Shown: piece by piece, positions 50,814 to 60,338 of the stretch
Position numbering within the stretch: position 1 is the first letter of the stretch
Layout of the letters: every line of letters begins with the position of its first letter
Origin: Stackebrandtia endophytica
Lineage (GTDB): Bacteria > Actinomycetota > Actinomycetes > Mycobacteriales > Micromonosporaceae
DNA length: 64,000 nt
NCBI RefSeq assembly: GCF_006716355.1
Contig: NZ_VFOW01000001.1
Coordinates: forward strand, 5,394,001 to 5,458,000
Reading direction: 5' to 3'
Notes under the pieces: model-generated
Seen by the model: the letters and a program-made list of their open reading frames with translations, nothing else
Told to the model about the DNA's origin: nothing
Database searches by the model: none
Translations under genes and position numbers: made by a program

Positions 50814-52574
50814 ATGGCGACGACCGAACTGATTCTGGTACCCCGTCCACAACGAATCGACATCACCGGTCAAGGCCCCACCGTGGACACCCCGGTGCAA
50901 CGGCTGGCCGATCCGGGGCTACCCGACGAGGGCTTCGACATCGAGATCACCGATACGACGGTGACACTGCGATACGCCGATCCCGCGGGCGCCCGCTATG
51001 GTGCCGCCCTACTCGAACAGATCCGACAGCAGTCACCCGCCCACTGGCCCAGACTGACGGTCAGCGACTGGCCCGACTTCCCGATCCGGGGCTACATGCT
51101 CGACATCAGCCGTGGCCGGGTCCCCACCCGTGACACCCTCAGCCGACTGCTCGATCTACTCGACCTCGTTCGTATCAACCAGTTCCAGCTGTACACCGAA
51201 CACACCTTCGCCTACGCCGACCACGAGGAGGTGTGGCGAGACGCCTCGCCCCTGTCACCCGACGACGTGCGCTGGCTCGACGACCGCTGTGCCGACAAGG
51301 GCATCGAACTGGTCGCCAACCAGAACACCTTCGGACACATGGAGCACTGGCTCAAACATCCGACCTATCGTCATCGCGCCGAACTGCCCGACGGATTCGA
51401 ACTCTTCGGTCAACACCGCTCGGCCACCACATTGGAACCCACCCCGGAGAACGCCGAGTTCGCGTTGGAACTCGTCGAGGAACTCATGCCGCATTTCCGC
51501 AGCCGCCGGATCAACATCGGTTGTGATGAGACCTGGGAACTGGGGCGTGGCGCCAGCGCCGAAGCGGTCGCCGACCACGGACGTGGTCCCATATACGCCG
51601 AACACCTCAGCCGACTCCTGGAACCGCTGCTGGACAAGGGATACCTGGTTCAGTTCTGGGGCGACATCATCGCGCACCACCCGGAGCTGGTACCCCAGCT
51701 GCCCACCGGAGCCACCGCCGTCGCCTGGACCTACGAGGCGCCACGGGAACCCGTTGACTGGCCCGAACCGGTACTGGCCAGGTTCCGGGAAGCCGGTCTG
51801 GATCCCGCCACACTGACCGCCGGGTTCGAGCCCACCGTCTCGGCGTTCGCAGCGGCCGGCTACCCGTTCTGGGTCGCGCCCGGCACCTCCACCTGGCGAA
51901 GCTTCATCGGCCGCATCGACAACGCCAAGGCCAACCTCGTCGACGCCGCCGAAGTCGGTCGGCGACACGGGGTCGAGGGTTACCTCATCACCGACTGGGG
52001 CGACTTGGGGCACATGCAACCGCCCTCGGTCAGCTTCCCGGCGTTGACGTTCGGCGGTGCCGTCTCCTGGTCGTTGGATGCCAACCGTGACCTCGACCTC
52101 GACGAGATCGTCAACCGCTACGTCTTCGAGGACGCCACGGGCAGAATGGGCCCGGTGCTGGACCGACTCGCTCGAGTATGGAGCAGAAGCGGCCTGACCA
52201 CCTTCAACGCGAGTCCGTTGTTCGTCTCGGTGACCGGGGCTCGCGCCACCGTCATGGGCGCGCCCGACGTCGCCGGACTGTCCGAGATCATCGCCGACAT
52301 CGACGAGGCACTGGCCGACATAGCCGACGCCGAACCACAATGCGTCGATTCCCGCATCGTGCGGGACGAGCTCATCGCCGCCGCCCGCCTGGCCCGCCAC
52401 GGGGCACTGCGGTTGTTGGCCGATGCCGGTGAAACCGTCGACCGGGCCGAACTGGCCGCCGACCTCGCTGAGACGGTTGAATTGCACCGCGCCGCCTGGG
52501 CGACTCGTAGCCGACCGGGCGGGATAGAGGTGGGGCTGGACCTACTGGACAAACTCGCCGACGAATATCGCTGA
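50814..52574 (+). CDS. GH20 beta-N-acetylhexosaminidase-like glycosidase
   Basis: 586 residues. It has a small N-terminal GH20b-type domain (to about 85), then the barrel: FPIRGYMLDISRGRVPTRDT, RINQFQLYTEHTFAY, NTFGHMEHWL, the catalytic Asp-Glu in INIGCDETWELGRG, and the substrate Trp in LVQFWGDI. No signal peptide is present, so it should act in the cytoplasm on imported N-acetylglucosamine oligomers or conjugates. It may complement the secreted GH18 enzyme, but they are 13 kb apart. Probably leaderless. Confidence 0.87.
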   Translation: MATTELILVPRPQRIDITGQGPTVDTPVQRLADPGLPDEGFDIEITDTTVTLRYADPAGARYGAALLEQIRQQSPAHWPRLTVSDWPDFPIRGYMLDISRGRVPTRDTLSRLLDLLDLVRINQFQLYTEHTFAYADHEEVWRDASPLSPDDVRWLDDRCADKGIELVANQNTFGHMEHWLKHPTYRHRAELPDGFELFGQHRSATTLEPTPENAEFALELVEELMPHFRSRRINIGCDETWELGRGASAEAVADHGRGPIYAEHLSRLLEPLLDKGYLVQFWGDIIAHHPELVPQLPTGATAVAWTYEAPREPVDWPEPVLARFREAGLDPATLTAGFEPTVSAFAAAGYPFWVAPGTSTWRSFIGRIDNAKANLVDAAEVGRRHGVEGYLITDWGDLGHMQPPSVSFPALTFGGAVSWSLDANRDLDLDEIVNRYVFEDATGRMGPVLDRLARVWSRSGLTTFNASPLFVSVTGARATVMGAPDVAGLSEIIADIDEALADIADAEPQCVDSRIVRDELIAAARLARHGALRLLADAGETVDRAELAADLAETVELHRAAWATRSRPGGIEVGLDLLDKLADEYR

Positions 52575-52674
52575 TCACCTCAGCTGGCGGTGTCGATGTC
52601 GGCGCACGAAATCGGGCATTGACACCACCGGGTTGGCCGGACGTGACATCCTGCCTTCCTGGGGGTGGGGTGCC

Positions 52675-53622
52675 ATGGGGGAGTTGACCTATTGGCTCGG
52701 CGGTCCCGAGGGACTGCGCCACCTCGACGCCGACCGGCCACTGCCCCGGTTGGTCGAGCAGATCCCCGCCGGAGGATTCCTGTGGGTGGACGTCGACACC
52801 CCCGACACCGACCAACTGACCGAGGTCGCGTCACTGATGCGTCTGCACCCATTCGCGATCCGAGACGCGACCCAGGCCCACGAACGATCCAAATACGACG
52901 ATTACTCGGCCGTGCACACCATCGTCGTCAAGACACTGTGGCAAGACGCGGGCACGATCGTCGGCGGTGACCTCACCGCGCTGATCGGCGACCCCATCCT
53001 CCTCACCGCCCGCCACCACGGCCCCGACCTGTCCGCGGTACGTCGGTTTCTCAACGAGCATCCGCGCATGATGAGCGACGGCACCTGGGCACCGGTGTAC
53101 GCGATCCTCTACCAGACCCTCGAGCGATATCAGGACCTGAGCGACGAGACCGAGGAGCAGGTGTCCAGGGTCGAGCGACGGGTGTTCTCCGGCGGACGGG
53201 TCGACGCCGTCGGAGACATCTACGCGCTCCAACGACGGGTCGTGGAGATTCGGGAGGCACTGAACCCGCTGCTCCCCATCGCCGAGGACGCGCTGTCGGG
53301 GGATCACCGACCGTCCTTTCGTGACGTCGCGCATCGATTGCGACGCCTGGACAACGCGGTGGCCGCCAGCGAGCTCCAACTCGACCACATTCTCAACGCC
53401 CATCTCGGCCAGATCAGCATGTGGCAGAACGAGGACATGCGGAAGATCTCGGCCTGGGGCGCGATCATCACCGTCCCCACCTTGATCGCCGGCATCTACG
53501 GCATGAACTTCCGCCACATTCCGGAACTGGGCTGGTACATCGGATATCCGCTCGTCCTGGTGCTGATGATCGCGGTGTGTCTGCTGCTGTACCACGGATT
53601 CCGTCGAAACGGCTGGTTGTGA
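52675..53622 (+). CDS. corA: CorA-family divalent metal transporter
   Basis: 315 residues. A cytoplasmic funnel domain (WVDVDTPDTDQLTEVASLMR) is followed by a long stalk helix and two C-terminal membrane segments with the pore signature YGMNF at the end of TM1. The last segment is YPLVLVLMIAVCLLLYHGF. It forms a pentamer and conducts Mg2+ (or Co2+/Ni2+). ATG at 52675 was chosen; the frame is open for 14 codons before it. It converges on the Clp gene with 13 nt between stops. Confidence 0.92.
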   Translation: MGELTYWLGGPEGLRHLDADRPLPRLVEQIPAGGFLWVDVDTPDTDQLTEVASLMRLHPFAIRDATQAHERSKYDDYSAVHTIVVKTLWQDAGTIVGGDLTALIGDPILLTARHHGPDLSAVRRFLNEHPRMMSDGTWAPVYAILYQTLERYQDLSDETEEQVSRVERRVFSGGRVDAVGDIYALQRRVVEIREALNPLLPIAEDALSGDHRPSFRDVAHRLRRLDNAVAASELQLDHILNAHLGQISMWQNEDMRKISAWGAIITVPTLIAGIYGMNFRHIPELGWYIGYPLVLVLMIAVCLLLYHGFRRNGWL

Positions 53623-53635
53623 GACCCTCCACCGA

Positions 53636-56071
53636 TCACTTCGGTCGCCGCACCGCCAGGCTCAGATCACCGTCGGAGACGGACACCTCGATGGTGTCGC
53701 CCGCCGCCACGTCGTCCGACAGCACCAGACTGGACACCCGGTTGTCCAACTCCCGCTGAATCGCCCGGCGCAGTGGCCGGGCCCCGAACTCGGGTTGGTA
53801 CCCGATCTCGGCCAGCCTGTCGAGCGCGTCGTCACCGACCTCCAGGTCGATCTCCTGGGCTGCCAGGCGACGCCGGGTCCGGTCCACGAACAGTGCGGTG
53901 ATCTGCCGCAGTTGGTCCCGGTCCAGTGCGGTGAAGACGATGATCTCGTCGATGCGGTTCAGGAACTCCGGCCGGAACCGTTCGCCCAGGCGTTCCATGA
54001 GTTCGTCGCGTAGACCGGCGACCGACTGTCCGGCGTTCTGTGCGGCCAGGATCCGGTCGGCGCCGACATTGCTGGTCATGATGACGATGGTGTTGCTGAA
54101 GTCGACGGTGCGGCCCTGTGCGTCGGTCACCCGACCGTCGTCCAGGAGTTGCAGCAACGTGTTGAACACATCCGGGTGGGCCTTCTCGACCTCGTCGAAC
54201 AGCAGCACCCGATAGGGGCGGCGGCGGACCGCCTCGGTCAGTTGTCCGGCCTCCTCGTATCCGACATAGCCGGGCGGGGCTCCGACCAGTCGACTGACGG
54301 TGTGCTTCTCCTGGAACTCGCTCATGTCGAACCGCACCATGCTGGCCTCGTCACCGAACAGCGCCTCCGCCAACGCACGGGCCAGTTCGGTCTTGCCGAC
54401 GCCGGTGGGGCCGAGGAACATGAACGAGCCGTCGGGACGTTTCGGGTCGGCCAAACCGGCGCGTGCCCGTCGAACCGCCTCGGCGACGGCGGTGACGGCC
54501 TCGTCCTGCCCGATGACCCGGTCGTGCAGGTGCTGTTCCAACGACAGCAACCGGTCTCGTTCCGCCTGGGTCAACTGGGTGACCGGCACCCCCGTGCGGC
54601 GGCTGATGACCTCGGCGATGTCGTTGACGCCGACGGTGGGGACCGGTCCGGTCTCCGAACGCGCCTCCGCCAGCCTGGTCTCGGCCGCGGCGATGTCCGT
54701 TTTCAACTCCGACGCCCGTCGGTAGTCCTCGGCGTCGACGGCGGCGTCCTTGTCGTTGGTCAGCCGCGTGATCTCCTCCTCGATCTGCCGGGTGTCCGGC
54801 GCCGGGGTCCGCGACCGCAGTCTCACCCGCGCACCGGCCTGGTCGATGAGGTCGATCGCCTTGTCGGGTAGGAACCGGTTGGTGACGTAACGGGCCGACA
54901 GCCCGGCCGCGGCGTCGAGTGCCTCGTCGGTGAATCGAACCTGATGATGGGCCTCGTAGTGGTCGCGCAGCCCGTGCAGGATCTCGACGGTTTCGTCCAC
55001 GGTGGGCTCGGGCACCATGACCGGTTGAAATCGGCGCTCCAAGGCGGAGTCCTTCTCGATGTTCTTCCGGTATTCATCCAATGTGGTCGCACCGACCACG
55101 TGGAGCTCGCCACGCGCCAACGCCGGTTTCAGCATGTTGGACGCGTCCATCGAGCCCTCACCACTACCGGCGCCGACAACGGTGTGGATCTCGTCGAGGA
55201 ACAGGATCAACCCACCTTCGGCGGCCTGCGCCTCGGATATGACCTTCTTGAGTCGCTCCTCGAACTCGCCCCGATACTTGCTGCCGGCGATCATCCCGGC
55301 CAGGTCCAGGGTCACCACCCGTTTCCCACTGAGTACGTCGGGCACGTCGTTGTTGACGATGCGTTGCGCCAGACCCTCCACGATGGCGGTCTTTCCCACT
55401 CCCGGTTCACCGATGAGGACCGGATTGTTCTTGGTGCGCCGGGACAGGATCTCGATGGTGTCCTGGATCTCCTCCTCACGGCCCACCACCGGATCCAGAT
55501 CGCCGGCACGCGCCTCCTCGGTCATATCACGGCCGTACTCGTCGATGGTCGGGGTGGCACCGCCCCCGGGACTGCCGTCGGCCGATCCACCCTCCTCGAC
55601 CAGCGACCGCAGCGCCCGCCCGGCCGCGGTCTCCGGATTGGCGGCGATGCCCAGCAGGATGTGTTCGGGGCCGATATAGGACACCCCGGCGGCCCTCGCC
55701 TGGCCGTGCGCGTCCTGCAACGCCCGTTTAGCCGCGGGAGTCAACGGCGGCACCGTCGTCGAAGGTTCACCCGCCACCACCGACTCGTCCATGCGCCGCG
55801 CCAACGCGTCGGGGTCGGCGCCGGACTCCGAGAGCATCCGGCGAGCCGGGTCGGCCTGGCAAGCCGCCCACAGCAGGTGGGTGACGTCGACGTCGACGCC
55901 CTGCTCCTGGGCATGTCGTACCGCCGAGGTCAACAGCGACCGCGACTGATCCGACAGCAACCGGTTCAGGTCGACCCGCTGCACCGTGCGGTTGGCGAAC
56001 GGATCACCGCCGAAGAACCGGTTGATGAGATCGTCGAAGGCACCGGTCCCGGCGAACGAGTCCATGGACAT
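53636..56071 (-). CDS. Clp/Hsp100 AAA ATPase, ClpC-like but without a ClpP loop
   Basis: 811 residues with two AAA modules. A Gly/Phe-rich head (FAGTGAFDDLINRFFGGDPF) comes before the Clp-N repeats. D1 has GEPGVGKT and LILFLDEIHTVVGAGSGEGS. A short UVR-type linker (TNDKDAAVDAEDYRRASELK) replaces the long ClpB coil. D2 has GPTGVGKT, MSEFQEKHTVSRLVGAPPGY and LLFDEVEKAHPDVFN. Between TSNVGADRIL and FRPEFLNRIDE there is no LGF/IGF tripeptide loop for docking ClpP, so it is probably a disaggregase rather than a protease subunit. A G9 tract precedes the ATG. HdeD is 59 nt upstream on the same strand. Confidence 0.9.
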   Translation of the reverse strand: MSMDSFAGTGAFDDLINRFFGGDPFANRTVQRVDLNRLLSDQSRSLLTSAVRHAQEQGVDVDVTHLLWAACQADPARRMLSESGADPDALARRMDESVVAGEPSTTVPPLTPAAKRALQDAHGQARAAGVSYIGPEHILLGIAANPETAAGRALRSLVEEGGSADGSPGGGATPTIDEYGRDMTEEARAGDLDPVVGREEEIQDTIEILSRRTKNNPVLIGEPGVGKTAIVEGLAQRIVNNDVPDVLSGKRVVTLDLAGMIAGSKYRGEFEERLKKVISEAQAAEGGLILFLDEIHTVVGAGSGEGSMDASNMLKPALARGELHVVGATTLDEYRKNIEKDSALERRFQPVMVPEPTVDETVEILHGLRDHYEAHHQVRFTDEALDAAAGLSARYVTNRFLPDKAIDLIDQAGARVRLRSRTPAPDTRQIEEEITRLTNDKDAAVDAEDYRRASELKTDIAAAETRLAEARSETGPVPTVGVNDIAEVISRRTGVPVTQLTQAERDRLLSLEQHLHDRVIGQDEAVTAVAEAVRRARAGLADPKRPDGSFMFLGPTGVGKTELARALAEALFGDEASMVRFDMSEFQEKHTVSRLVGAPPGYVGYEEAGQLTEAVRRRPYRVLLFDEVEKAHPDVFNTLLQLLDDGRVTDAQGRTVDFSNTIVIMTSNVGADRILAAQNAGQSVAGLRDELMERLGERFRPEFLNRIDEIIVFTALDRDQLRQITALFVDRTRRRLAAQEIDLEVGDDALDRLAEIGYQPEFGARPLRRAIQRELDNRVSSLVLSDDVAAGDTIEVSVSDGDLSLAVRRPK

Positions 56072-56130
56072 GTCAGCTTCCCCCCCCCGTGGTTGTTCAG
56101 GTCGACCGCCGGTGAAGCGGCCCGTACGAC

Positions 56131-56703
56131 TCAGCTGAACTGAGCCACGTCGATACTTCCGCCCTGCTTGGACACGGTGCGCATCCGAATACCCAGACCG
56201 ATGCTGAGCACACCCCACACCACCGCGAAGATTCCGATGGTGAACACCAGGGCGAGCGCCCCGGTCGCCGGCTGCAGCAACAGGACCACGCCGAGCGCCA
56301 GCGACGCGACCCCGGTCAACGCCAACAGCCACTCATTGCTGATCTGCTTGCGCAACCGCCAAGCCGCGGCCAGATAGGTGAGTCCCGAAAGGAACGCCCA
56401 GAACGCGATCAGATAAAGCAGCACCAGCGCCGTCACCCCCGGCCACACGAAGGCGATCACCCCGGCGGCCACGCCCAACAGTCCCATCAGGAACATCAAC
56501 CAGCGTTCACCACCGCGCCCGGCGACCCCCATCGCGATCGCGACGACTCCATCGACCAACGCATAGGCGCCGAACATGATCACCAGCGCGAACAGGGTTA
56601 TCTGTGGCCAGATCATCGCCAACGCGCCGAACAGCACGCCGATGACGCCACGAAACACCACCAGTCCCCAGGTACGTGCCAGCAGCTCACGCAACGCGCC
56701 CAC
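56131..56703 (-). CDS. HdeD-family membrane stress protein
   Basis: 190 residues with six membrane segments arranged as three similar hairpins (VVFRGVIGVLFGALAMIWPQ; VIMFGAYALVDGVVAIAMGV; LLGVAAGVIAFVWPG), the DUF308 repeat of HdeD. Members protect the membrane in acid or general stress by an unknown mechanism. The start is GTG at 56703. The Clp gene follows after 59 nt and may be in the same operon, which would join two stress functions. Confidence 0.85.
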   Translation of the reverse strand: MGALRELLARTWGLVVFRGVIGVLFGALAMIWPQITLFALVIMFGAYALVDGVVAIAMGVAGRGGERWLMFLMGLLGVAAGVIAFVWPGVTALVLLYLIAFWAFLSGLTYLAAAWRLRKQISNEWLLALTGVASLALGVVLLLQPATGALALVFTIGIFAVVWGVLSIGLGIRMRTVSKQGGSIDVAQFS

Positions 56704-56814
56704 CCCCGTCGATCGCCGTTGATCTCGTCATCCTCGCGCGATGACGGTCGTTCGGGGGCCGAATCGCGGTAGAGGGGAGGGGTTTTTACGCGTTCGCCTA
56801 CGTGACGCGCATGA

Positions 56815-56850
56815 CGAAGCCCGCCCCCGTATCGACGGGCGCGGGCTTCG
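56815..56850 (-). terminator. terminator of the Bcr/CflA gene
   Basis: CGAAGCCCGC pairs with GCGGGCTTCG, then after one mismatch CCCGT pairs with ACGGG around a 4-nt loop, 11 nt past the stop. It has no U tract. Confidence 0.88.
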
Positions 56851-56861
56851 GAGGCGTTCTG

Positions 56862-58115
56862 CTAAGCGGCGAATCGAGCTGCCCGGCGATGCGACACCGC
56901 GAAGATCACCGCGGCGATCACCGACACGACGACCATGACCGTCGCCATGCTGTCGAGCGTGACCGTGCCGGTCGCCGTCATGGTGGCCAGCGTGGACAGA
57001 CCCCCGCCCAGCGCGAACTGGAGGGTGCCCATCAACGCCGAGGCCGTTCCCGCGACCGACGGCGGCTGACTGGACAGCGCCATGGTGGTGGCGTTGGGGA
57101 AGACGAAACCGACACTGAACATCAACAGGAAGAACACGATGGTGATGCTGACGACCCCGGCCTGGCCGGTCACGTCGACGACGGCCAGCGCCGCGACCGA
57201 CAGCAACGTACCCACCAGACCGCCGATCAAGCGGCGGGTGGTCTCGACCCGACCGATCAGGAACCCGTTGACCTGAGTACCGATCAGCAGGCCGACCGTG
57301 TTGATGCCGAACATGATCGCGAAACCCTGAGCCGTGGCGTCGAACTCGTTCTGCGACACGAAGGAGAAGTTCGCGATGTAGGTGAACATGACCGCGAACA
57401 CCATCGACAACGTCAAGACCGGCCCCATGAACCGCACATCCCGCACCAGGCTCGACACCGTCGACCACAGCTGTGCCGGACGCAGCGGCTTGCGCTCGTG
57501 GGCCGGCAGCGACTCGGGGAGGAAGAAGTAGACCAGTACCAGGCTCAACACCGCGACCGCAGTCAGCACGGCGAAGCTCAACTGCCACGGGCCGAGCACC
57601 AGCAACTGGGCGCCCAACACCGGGCCGAGCATCGGTGCCAGCATCGTGACCAGCATCAGTCGAGAGAAGAAGCGGGCGACGTCGTCACCCTCGAAGTGGT
57701 CGCGGGCGATGGCCCGTGAGATCACCGCACCGGCGGCGCCGGCCATTCCCTGAATGAACCGCACCACGATGAACGCGGTGGCCGACGGAACGAACATGCA
57801 CAGCAGCGACGCGATCGTGAAGATCACCGTACCGATCAGCAGTGGTTTGCGTCGTCCCCACGCGTCGCTCATCGGCCCGATCACCAACTGGCCCAAGGCC
57901 AGACCGATCATCGCGGCGGTCAAGGTCAGTGAGATCTGGGCCTCAGTGGCGCCCAGGTCGTCGGCGATCGCGGGAAACGCGGGAAGGTACAGGTCGGTCG
58001 CCAGCGGCCCGGTGGCGGCGAGGGTTCCGAGTACGAGGACGAGCACCACGATCGAGCGACGTGGTTGCTGAGTGGTCGGGCTCGCGGTGTCGGCTGCTGC
58101 GACGGGGGTAGACAA
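56862..58115 (-). CDS. Bcr/CflA-family multidrug efflux MFS transporter
   Basis: 417 residues with 12 membrane segments. The Bcr/CflA signatures are clear: ATDLYLPAFPAIADDLGATE in TM1, loop 2-3 motif GPMSDAWGRRKPLL, FIQGMAGAAGAVISRAIARD in TM5 and GFVFPNATTMAL late in the chain. It exports drugs or small metabolites with proton antiport. The TTG start at 58115 has GAGGA 6 nt upstream. A TGAGAA-N4-TTCTCA operator-like site lies about 185 nt upstream. Confidence 0.92.
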   Translation of the reverse strand: MSTPVAAADTASPTTQQPRRSIVVLVLVLGTLAATGPLATDLYLPAFPAIADDLGATEAQISLTLTAAMIGLALGQLVIGPMSDAWGRRKPLLIGTVIFTIASLLCMFVPSATAFIVVRFIQGMAGAAGAVISRAIARDHFEGDDVARFFSRLMLVTMLAPMLGPVLGAQLLVLGPWQLSFAVLTAVAVLSLVLVYFFLPESLPAHERKPLRPAQLWSTVSSLVRDVRFMGPVLTLSMVFAVMFTYIANFSFVSQNEFDATAQGFAIMFGINTVGLLIGTQVNGFLIGRVETTRRLIGGLVGTLLSVAALAVVDVTGQAGVVSITIVFFLLMFSVGFVFPNATTMALSSQPPSVAGTASALMGTLQFALGGGLSTLATMTATGTVTLDSMATVMVVVSVIAAVIFAVSHRRAARFAA

Positions 58116-58298
58116 CGAAAATCCTCAGGCGTAAGTAGGGAAGTCCAGGTGGGCCGGGGTGTCTCTCACCGCGGTGGCGGTTGAGGTGCGCCTTCGCACC
58201 GATGGCGAATCGATCGCGCGTACTCGGTGGGGATTGCCGGTACGTTGCCGTGGGGGACGGTCGCCTTTTCGTGTGTCGGAAGGCTCCGCCGGGGCGGT

Positions 58299-58314
58299 TG
58301 AGAAAACGTTCTCA
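58299..58314. promoter_or_regulatory. operator-like repeat TGAGAA-AACG-TTCTCA
   Basis: Perfect 6-bp arms around a 4-bp AACG centre, 184 bp upstream of the efflux gene. The form resembles LacI-type operators, but no regulator gene is adjacent. Confidence 0.4.
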
Positions 58315-58496
58315 CCAGGTCCGTAGACGACCCTACGCCGTCGTCACGGTAATGCCCAGGGCAATGAGAGTCAGGCAACACCGGAAACTTTACGAACGCG
58401 GGTGATCACCGTGGATCCGCGTCCTGTTTATCCGTTGTGGTCAGTCGGTTTCGGTCATGGCCGTCTCATAGCGACGCAGTGTCGCGACGACGGGGG

Positions 58497-58536
58497 ACGT
58501 CGGTGCCGTATGGGCACGCCCGTACGGCACCGACGT
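58497..58536 (-). terminator. terminator after the Tat-exported endonuclease-like gene
   Basis: A 14-bp perfect stem, ACGTCGGTGCCGTA with its complement, around a 12-nt loop that can form a further GGG/CCC stem, 4 nt after the stop. Confidence 0.88.
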
Positions 58537-58540
58537 GCTA

Positions 58541-59425
58541 TCAGGCCGAACGCCAGCCGTACCGGTACTCGGTGACCACCGGGAGATGGTCGGAGGCCAA
58601 CGGGTCGTCGGTCACCACCTGGGCGGTGGTGACCTCCAGATCCGGTGACGACCAGACGTAATCGATGCGAACACTGGGATCGAGGGTGTCGTAGGTGTAC
58701 CCCGGGCCGTCACCGGCCTGGGCCCACGCGTCGTCGAACAACGAGTCGATCGTGTCGATCTCGGCGGTACCGGCCTCGGCGTTGAAGTCGCCGACCAGGA
58801 TCGTCTTCCGGGAGCGCGGCCCCATCATGTCCACGATCGTCTCGGCCTGCAGCTGCCGCTCCTCGGCGTTGTTGTGCTGGAGGTGGGTGTTGGCGAAGGT
58901 GATCAACCCCAACGGGGTGGCGATGGAGGTCCGCATCAGGCCGCGCTGTTCCCCTTCGGGGAACTTCGGCAACGCGATGTTGCGCTGGTGGACGATCGGC
59001 CATTTCGACAGGATCAAGGTGCCGTACTCGCGGTTGAGCTCGCCGGGCTCCTCGGCCTCGTCATCGGGCGGCAGGATCAGGTTGGCGCCGTATGCCTTCC
59101 ACATCCCCAGCCGACGACTCAACCACTGCGGTTGGTCGACGAAGTCGCTGCGGGGCCAGAACCGGTCGACCTCCTGCAGCCCGATGACGTCGACGTTCAT
59201 GGACTTGATGACGGTGGCGATTCGCTCCAGATCCAGTTGGTCATCGGGGCTGGCGCCGTGGTGGATGTTGAAGGTGGCGAACCGAAGCCGTTGCAACTTG
59301 GCCGAGGCGGTGTCCTCGGCGGCCGCGGCCGCCGGCATGCCGAGCGCGGCGCCGGCGATGCCGGCACCGATCCCGGTCAACAGGGAACGACGGGAAACGG
59401 TTCTAAAACTGCGATGGGCGAACAA
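58541..59425 (-). CDS. Tat-exported endonuclease/exonuclease/phosphatase-fold protein
   Basis: 294 residues. A Tat signal (SRRSLLTGIGAGIAGAALG, cleavage near AAAAA) precedes a complete EEP domain: FATFNIHHGAS, VIGLQEVDRFW (Glu), FANTHLQHNN (His), LVGDFNAE (Asp/Asn), DYVWSS and ASDHLPVV (Asp-His). Exported relatives include nucleases, phospholipases and phosphoesterases; the substrate is unknown. The TTG start at 59425 has GGAGG 6 nt upstream. Confidence 0.9.
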   Translation of the reverse strand: MFAHRSFRTVSRRSLLTGIGAGIAGAALGMPAAAAAEDTASAKLQRLRFATFNIHHGASPDDQLDLERIATVIKSMNVDVIGLQEVDRFWPRSDFVDQPQWLSRRLGMWKAYGANLILPPDDEAEEPGELNREYGTLILSKWPIVHQRNIALPKFPEGEQRGLMRTSIATPLGLITFANTHLQHNNAEERQLQAETIVDMMGPRSRKTILVGDFNAEAGTAEIDTIDSLFDDAWAQAGDGPGYTYDTLDPSVRIDYVWSSPDLEVTTAQVVTDDPLASDHLPVVTEYRYGWRSA

Positions 59426-59597
59426 TGGGGGCCTCCAGGGCGGACCGGAGCCGGGCAGGGCTTGACATTGTTACGGGACGAAGTCATCTTGTCGCATCCG
59501 TGCCGAATTTGCACGCACGTCACGCCCGGTGACGACAATCCGAACGGTCCCACCGCTTGGTGACCGTTACGTGAGCGCGACATGAACCGACCACCGA

Positions 59598-60338
59598 TCA
59601 GTTCGACGATTCGTCGAGTCGACCCGACACCAGCACGTGAATGTCCTGATAGCCCAGTCGCCGGTAGATCCGGTGCGTCGCGTCCTCACCCGCATAGGAA
59701 CCCAACGCCACCATCGGATGCCCATCGGCCAGCAGAGCCCGGGTCACCCACGACGTCAAACCCGAGGCCAACCCGCGTCGACGGGCGTCGGGGTGCACCG
59801 CGATCGCCCCCAACATCGGACCGATGCCCGCGGTGGTGTTGGAGTTCCCGCATGCGATCAGTCGCCCGTCGTCATCGCGAGCTCCGTACCAACCGATCAG
59901 CTCCCGGTCGGTGTTGGGGCGACTCGACGCGGTCGGAAACGCGACATCCAACAGCGCGTCGACCTCCGGATACTCCCGTGGCGTCAACCAGCCGCATCGG
60001 TCCTCCGCCTCGTGAACCGCAGGGGCCGTCCGGGTATAGAACCAGTGCCACCGACCACCGACCCGCGGCTGACGCGGCACGGCGTCGAACACCGGCTGCG
60101 GAATCGTGTACCGGGTCGCATTCGACGACGGAACCACCCGCGCGAACAGTTCGGCCACCCGGTCCGGCGTGCCGACGGCGTGGACGGTGCGATTGTCATG
60201 GAACAGCCGGTGCCAGACCACCGCGTCGCCGTCGATGTAGCCCACCGAGTCCTCGGCGGCGAAACATGCGACGAGCGGATCGTCGCCGGCGGCGTCCAAC
60301 AGGGCTTCTCTACCGTGAATCGCGGGAGGCAACACCAT
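59598..60338 (-). CDS. GNAT N-acetyltransferase
   Basis: 246 residues. The C-terminal half is a GNAT core with the acetyl-CoA loop in GAIAVHPDARRRGLASGLTS and the last strands YAGEDATHRIYRRLGY. The N-terminal half (DSVGYIDGDAVVWHRLFHDN) is a degenerate second GNAT-like region. The substrate is unknown. ATG at 60338 has GAGGT 7 nt upstream. It is divergent from ruvC. Confidence 0.86.
   Translation of the reverse strand: MVLPPAIHGREALLDAAGDDPLVACFAAEDSVGYIDGDAVVWHRLFHDNRTVHAVGTPDRVAELFARVVPSSNATRYTIPQPVFDAVPRQPRVGGRWHWFYTRTAPAVHEAEDRCGWLTPREYPEVDALLDVAFPTASSRPNTDRELIGWYGARDDDGRLIACGNSNTTAGIGPMLGAIAVHPDARRRGLASGLTSWVTRALLADGHPMVALGSYAGEDATHRIYRRLGYQDIHVLVSGRLDESSN

Larger units (their letters stand above)
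58116..58540. other. 425-nt region upstream of the efflux gene
   Basis: It contains the efflux-gene promoter, the inverted repeat 58299-58314 and, at its right end, the terminator of the next gene. No coding frame is convincing. Confidence 0.5.
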
